Shown piece by piece: positions 60,826-64,000 of a stretch of 64,000 nucleotides of DNA. The DNA comes from Toxoplasma gondii ME49 (lineage: Eukaryota > Apicomplexa > Conoidasida > Eucoccidiorida > Sarcocystidae): NCBI RefSeq assembly GCF_000006565.2, contig NC_031472.1:2288227-2352226 (forward strand). Reading direction: 5' to 3'. A program made the translations under genes and the position numbers. How positions within the stretch are numbered: the first letter of the stretch is position 1; every line of letters begins with the position of its first letter. The notes under the pieces are model-generated. The model saw only the letters and a list, made by a program, of their open reading frames with translations, did no database searches and was not told where the DNA came from.

Positions 60826-62778
60826 ATGAGACGAGACACAAGAGAAGCGAGGAGAACCGCCCGTCCTCGTGGATCGTGGAGGACGAGGCCGCAGAAGAAG
60901 CGGAGCAGAGAGCTGCGTTTTTCAGCGGAGAACGCGACGCACAGAGAGCGATACGAACGGATCACAAACGCCGAAGAAGGCGGAGACTCAAGAGATATGT
61001 TGGCCAGTCGAGACGGACGACGACCTAATGCGGAGGAAGAGGAGCCGGAAAGCGAGCAGAAAGATGAGGAGGAGAAAGAGGGAGGAGGAGAACAGTGCGA
61101 AGGAGAGGAAGCGAAGCCTGTGTCGGAGTCACGACGGCAGGACCTGGCGAGCGACGCAGAGACCAAGTTGATAGGGGGAGGAAGGCGAAAGAGGAATCTG
61201 GGGAGCGGAGGAGACAGCCGGAACGAGAGAGGCGATCGTGAGAGCCTTCAAGATCCAGAAAAGGAAACAGGCTTTCGAGGAGACAGCACGACGAGACTTC
61301 GAGAGACGACGCGAGGGTCAGCAGAACAGCAGACACCAGGAGGACAGGAGGGGAGATCTCGACGACGAAGTCCTGAAGAAAGCGAGAGCAAAACTCGAAG
61401 AGGAAAGAGAAGAAAAACACTGAGTGGCGAATCCGAAAATACGGAGAGTGTGGGTGACGAAGAGCTTCTCCAAACCTGCGAGGAGATCCCGAGGGCTTCC
61501 TTCCCGTCGTCTTTTTCACCTGTTTTTCCTTCTCTCTGTGTTTCCTCTCCCTCTGTCGCCTCTTCCGTTCCTTCCTCATGTCACTCTCCTTCGTCGCGCG
61601 TCTTCCAATCTGCCGTTCGAGACGCTTTCGGCGAATCTGAGAAGCGCAGAAGGCCTCCCTCTCGCCTCCTTCTTCTGCCGTCGGCTTTCTCATCTCCTGC
61701 GGACCTTTCCTCTCTCCCTTTGGAGACAGACGAAGCCACTGAGAGGTCTCTTTCTTCTCGCCGGCGCAGTCTGGCAAAGAAGGCGCTCTCGTCCTCACTG
61801 TCGGAAGCAGAACGCGATAAAGACGCCGGCTCCAACGACCCCTCCTCGGTCAAGTACGCGAACTCATCAGACGCTAAAGTGTAAATTTCAATGGCCTGCC
61901 GGCTTTCATGTTTGCTTGGAAGCTGTAGTCATTAACAACTTTCACTCAGTTCAAGCAGTGAACCAGTCCGGGAGAAAGGTATCAGCGAAGAGCTAATCTA
62001 CGATGTAACGTGTACGGCGTCTGTGGCACCACCGCGTTTTCGCTTGTTCTCTTTCTCCTTTCTCCTCACCGACTTCCTCTTCGGCTTGCCTTTTCGAGCT
62101 CTCTTCCTCACCTCTCTTTTCTCTCTCTGCACCGGAACTCCGACATATACATACATATATATATATATATATGTGGATTGTTCGCTCTGTACCTTGCGAA
62201 GGCGTATGGGGTTGTGTCTTCAGAGATCCGAAGCGCTTTACTCTTTTTCACCGTTTCGACCAAGGGATACAGCTGGACGAGGATATGTTATGGTCTGTGA
62301 GTTACGAAGACATGGCGTTGCAGATGGCGTCTTGCTGCTCCTGTCCCCTTCTCTGGGACGCCTTCGGCGGGGTAGGGGAAACTCTTTTCCACTGGTGAAA
62401 ACAAGTTCTCAACTTCCAAGAGATGCATGCACATATACACATACAAATTTATTCATACATATATATACATATATATACATATATATATATCTATGTATAT
62501 ATATATATATATGTATATATATGTATATATACTTGTGCACATCTGTAGATAGAAAAGCATACATTGTTGTGTCTGTATGCCGACAAGGATAGCATGGAGT
62601 GAGTAGGATATGCGTCCAGACGTTCAGATACATGGCGAAAGAGCCAGCAAAGGATATGCATGTAGAACATACGGATAGAGAGATACCGACGGCTTCAGTA
62701 TAGAGAAGGCATATGGAGAAACCGATATATATATATATATATACTGATACAACATATATTTGTATATCTTAGTGAATG

Positions 62779-62810
<32 letters not shown>

Positions 62811-63818
62811 CTATTCATTGCTCGGTGGTCGCAGGTTTTTGAGGAGTTCGTTTTCGGCTGAGTATTTCGAGCAGGTTGTCTGGGCGCGTGACTTCCGGCG
62901 CGTGTTTGTGGAGCGGCAAGTTGGGGATGGAAGTGCGTTTTGTTTAGTTTTGTTTAGTTTTGTTTAGTTTTGTTTAGTTTTGTTTAGTTTTGTTTCTTTT
63001 TTTCGTCTCACAGGTCGCGGGGAATACCACGCACTTTGCTCGAGGTTTTTGCGGCTTCGTCGTTTGTTCGGAACTTTCTCCAGAGCGCGTCCGAATGGCC
63101 AAACACAATGTCTCTGTCTACGGTAGGAAGGGGGGAACGCTTCCGTGGAAGCTACCGGACAAAGACTGAGACGCAGCTTTCTCGATCGAGGAGCTCTGCA
63201 AGTCCGCGACTGTCCCTCCGTAGCGATTGTGCAAACGAGTCGCCGCCAACTGGACTCGAGACAGTCTCTCTTGGCAGTTCCGTCTCGGCGTTCTCTCACG
63301 ATCTTTCAGTCCACTGTCGAGAGGTCTGAGATTCGCGTTTCGAGGAAAGGAGGCGTTTGTAAACTGGAGAGAAGAACAGCAAGAGAAGGACTCGAAGCAG
63401 AAGCGAAGGAAACGCGCTGACGGCTTCGTGTGCCTCCGGAGACGACGAGGCCTGCTGTATCTACAGAGTCCGCAGGTCGTGGAGAGACTTGTGAAGTCCT
63501 TTCTTCTCCTGAGTGTCTCCTCGCTCGGTGCGACGGTGACAAGCCAAGCGCGGAGGGGGGGAGTATGCACAGCTGATGACAGCTGCGACAGCCTAGCATG
63601 CGTTTCGGAAGTTGACGTCGTTGGTTCTCTGGAGATCTGGCCAGCTGGACAGACCAGGTCTTTTTTTCGGGGAAGAACCGTGAGTGTGTTCGTCGCTTGC
63701 ATGCGCCTGTCTTCGCTTCCTTTGTTTAGGTCGGCAAGTCGCCAGTCGGGTGGATTTCGTTCTGGGAGACTTCCGCCATCTCAGCTCGCGCATCTTTCGC
63801 CGGGGTACCTTTGATGGA
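60826..63818 (+). CDS. TGS1: TGS1-type trimethylguanosine synthase (partial, continues past the window)
   Basis: Visible exons: 60826-61853, 62224-62371, 63014-63122, 63730-63818, giving 458 residues before the next intron. Residues 1-342 are charged, Arg/Glu/Ser-rich and probably disordered. Exon 2 gives DPKRFTLFHRFDQGIQLD, matching the TGS1 segment before the methyltransferase fold, and ends in DAFGG. Exon 3 continues VAGNTTHFARGFCGF, completing AdoMet motif I, then RVRMAKHNVSVYG. Exon 4 gives RVDFVLGDF, the motif that precedes the SPPWGG catalytic loop, which lies beyond the edge. The enzyme converts m7G caps of snRNAs and snoRNAs to the 2,2,7-trimethyl form. The junctions of exons 2-3-4 are firm. 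The donor at 61854 was chosen because it keeps phase; another at 61879 does not. Motif I has Gly where most family members have Cys (DAFCGVGGN). Confidence 0.85.
62138..62172. repeat. TA microsatellite in TGS1 intron 1
   Basis: A TA run about 50 bases before the exon 2 acceptor. Confidence 0.9.
62456..62535. repeat. TA/TACATA array in TGS1 intron 2
   Basis: About 80 bases of TATACATA and TATGTA units. Further TA runs lie at about 62727-62745 and 62778-62800 in the same intron. Confidence 0.9.
62937..62995 (+). repeat. TGTTTAGTTT decamer repeat just before the TGS1 exon 3 acceptor
   Basis: Five exact tandem copies of TGTTTAGTTT occupy 62941-62990, with partial copies on each side. The array ends about 20 bases before the acceptor CACAG at 63013, so it forms the T-rich tract of that splice site and contains five TTTAG steps. 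Confidence 0.95.
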
Positions 63819-64000
63819 GTGAGTCTTTCCATACAAGAGTGGAGACGCAAGTGAGAGACGCCGAGTTCCCAGGAAGGCGTTCCTTGGCCTTGAATCCGAC
63901 TTTCGTCTCGCCATTCTGCATACAACAGATGGAGTTCCCTGCATCCAGCACAGCGGCTGACCTCGGATGTCTCCAGCTTCGTTTGCAGGCGTCCACCCTC

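Noticed and set aside
62836..62935. Possible extra TGS1 exon after the acceptor-like GTGGTCGCAG
   Set aside because: It would interrupt AdoMet motif I (DAFGG / VAGN), which is continuous when 62371 joins 63014, and it has no good donor.
1..64000. tRNA genes, rRNA, mitochondrial-DNA insertions, transposons and CRISPR arrays
   Set aside because: I looked for TPsiC-like GGTTCGA boxes, cytochrome b/cox1-like peptides, reverse transcriptase or transposase motifs and spaced direct repeats, and saw none I could support. A BLAST or tRNAscan search would be decisive.

Overview
The window looks like nuclear DNA of a coccidian apicomplexan, most likely Toxoplasma gondii or a close relative such as Hammondia or Neospora. 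The base composition is balanced. Genes carry many GT-AG introns of several hundred bases, and many of those introns contain long TA/TATACA arrays. Start codons tend to follow pyrimidine-rich leaders. One gene encodes a nuclear copy of plastid-type ribosomal protein bL35 with a hydrophobic N-terminal leader, which fits import into an apicoplast. I saw no bacterial operons, CRISPR arrays, rRNA, tRNA or recognisable transposons.

Layout, left to right. (1) 2123-4234 (+): a two-exon gene for a mitochondrial-type protein. It joins a 2-oxoglutarate dehydrogenase E2-type lipoyl domain to two short motifs of KGD4/MRPS36, the adaptor that recruits E3 to that complex. (2) 7274-8783 (-): a two-exon multi-pass membrane M50B-like metalloprotease with an HEFGH motif. 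(3) 13222-29362 (+): a complete 22-exon Ski2-type DExH RNA helicase. (4) 31606-38451 (-): an intronless 2281-residue, mostly disordered coiled-coil protein with a possible split C2-like fold. (5) 44274-51964 (+): an eight-exon Trf4/PAPD5-type non-canonical poly(A) polymerase. (6) 55782-57233 (+): plastid-type bL35. (7) 60826 to beyond the right edge (+): the first four exons of a TGS1-type trimethylguanosine synthase.

Ski2 (cytoplasmic exosome helicase), Trf4 (nuclear exosome polymerase, TRAMP) and TGS1 (snRNA/snoRNA cap hypermethylase) all act in RNA processing or decay and lie on one strand, but each has its own leader and wide spacing. The grouping may be chance. The other genes have unrelated roles in mitochondrial metabolism, membrane proteolysis and plastid translation.

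Exon boundaries were chosen by hand from GT/AG sites, reading phase and continuity with the known family. The Ski2 and Trf4 models keep phase across all exons and read to a stop. The first TGS1 junction and the translation starts are less certain. The most unusual observation is the lipoyl-KGD4 fusion, which may be an E3-binding protein for 2-oxoglutarate dehydrogenase, comparable in logic to protein X of pyruvate dehydrogenase.
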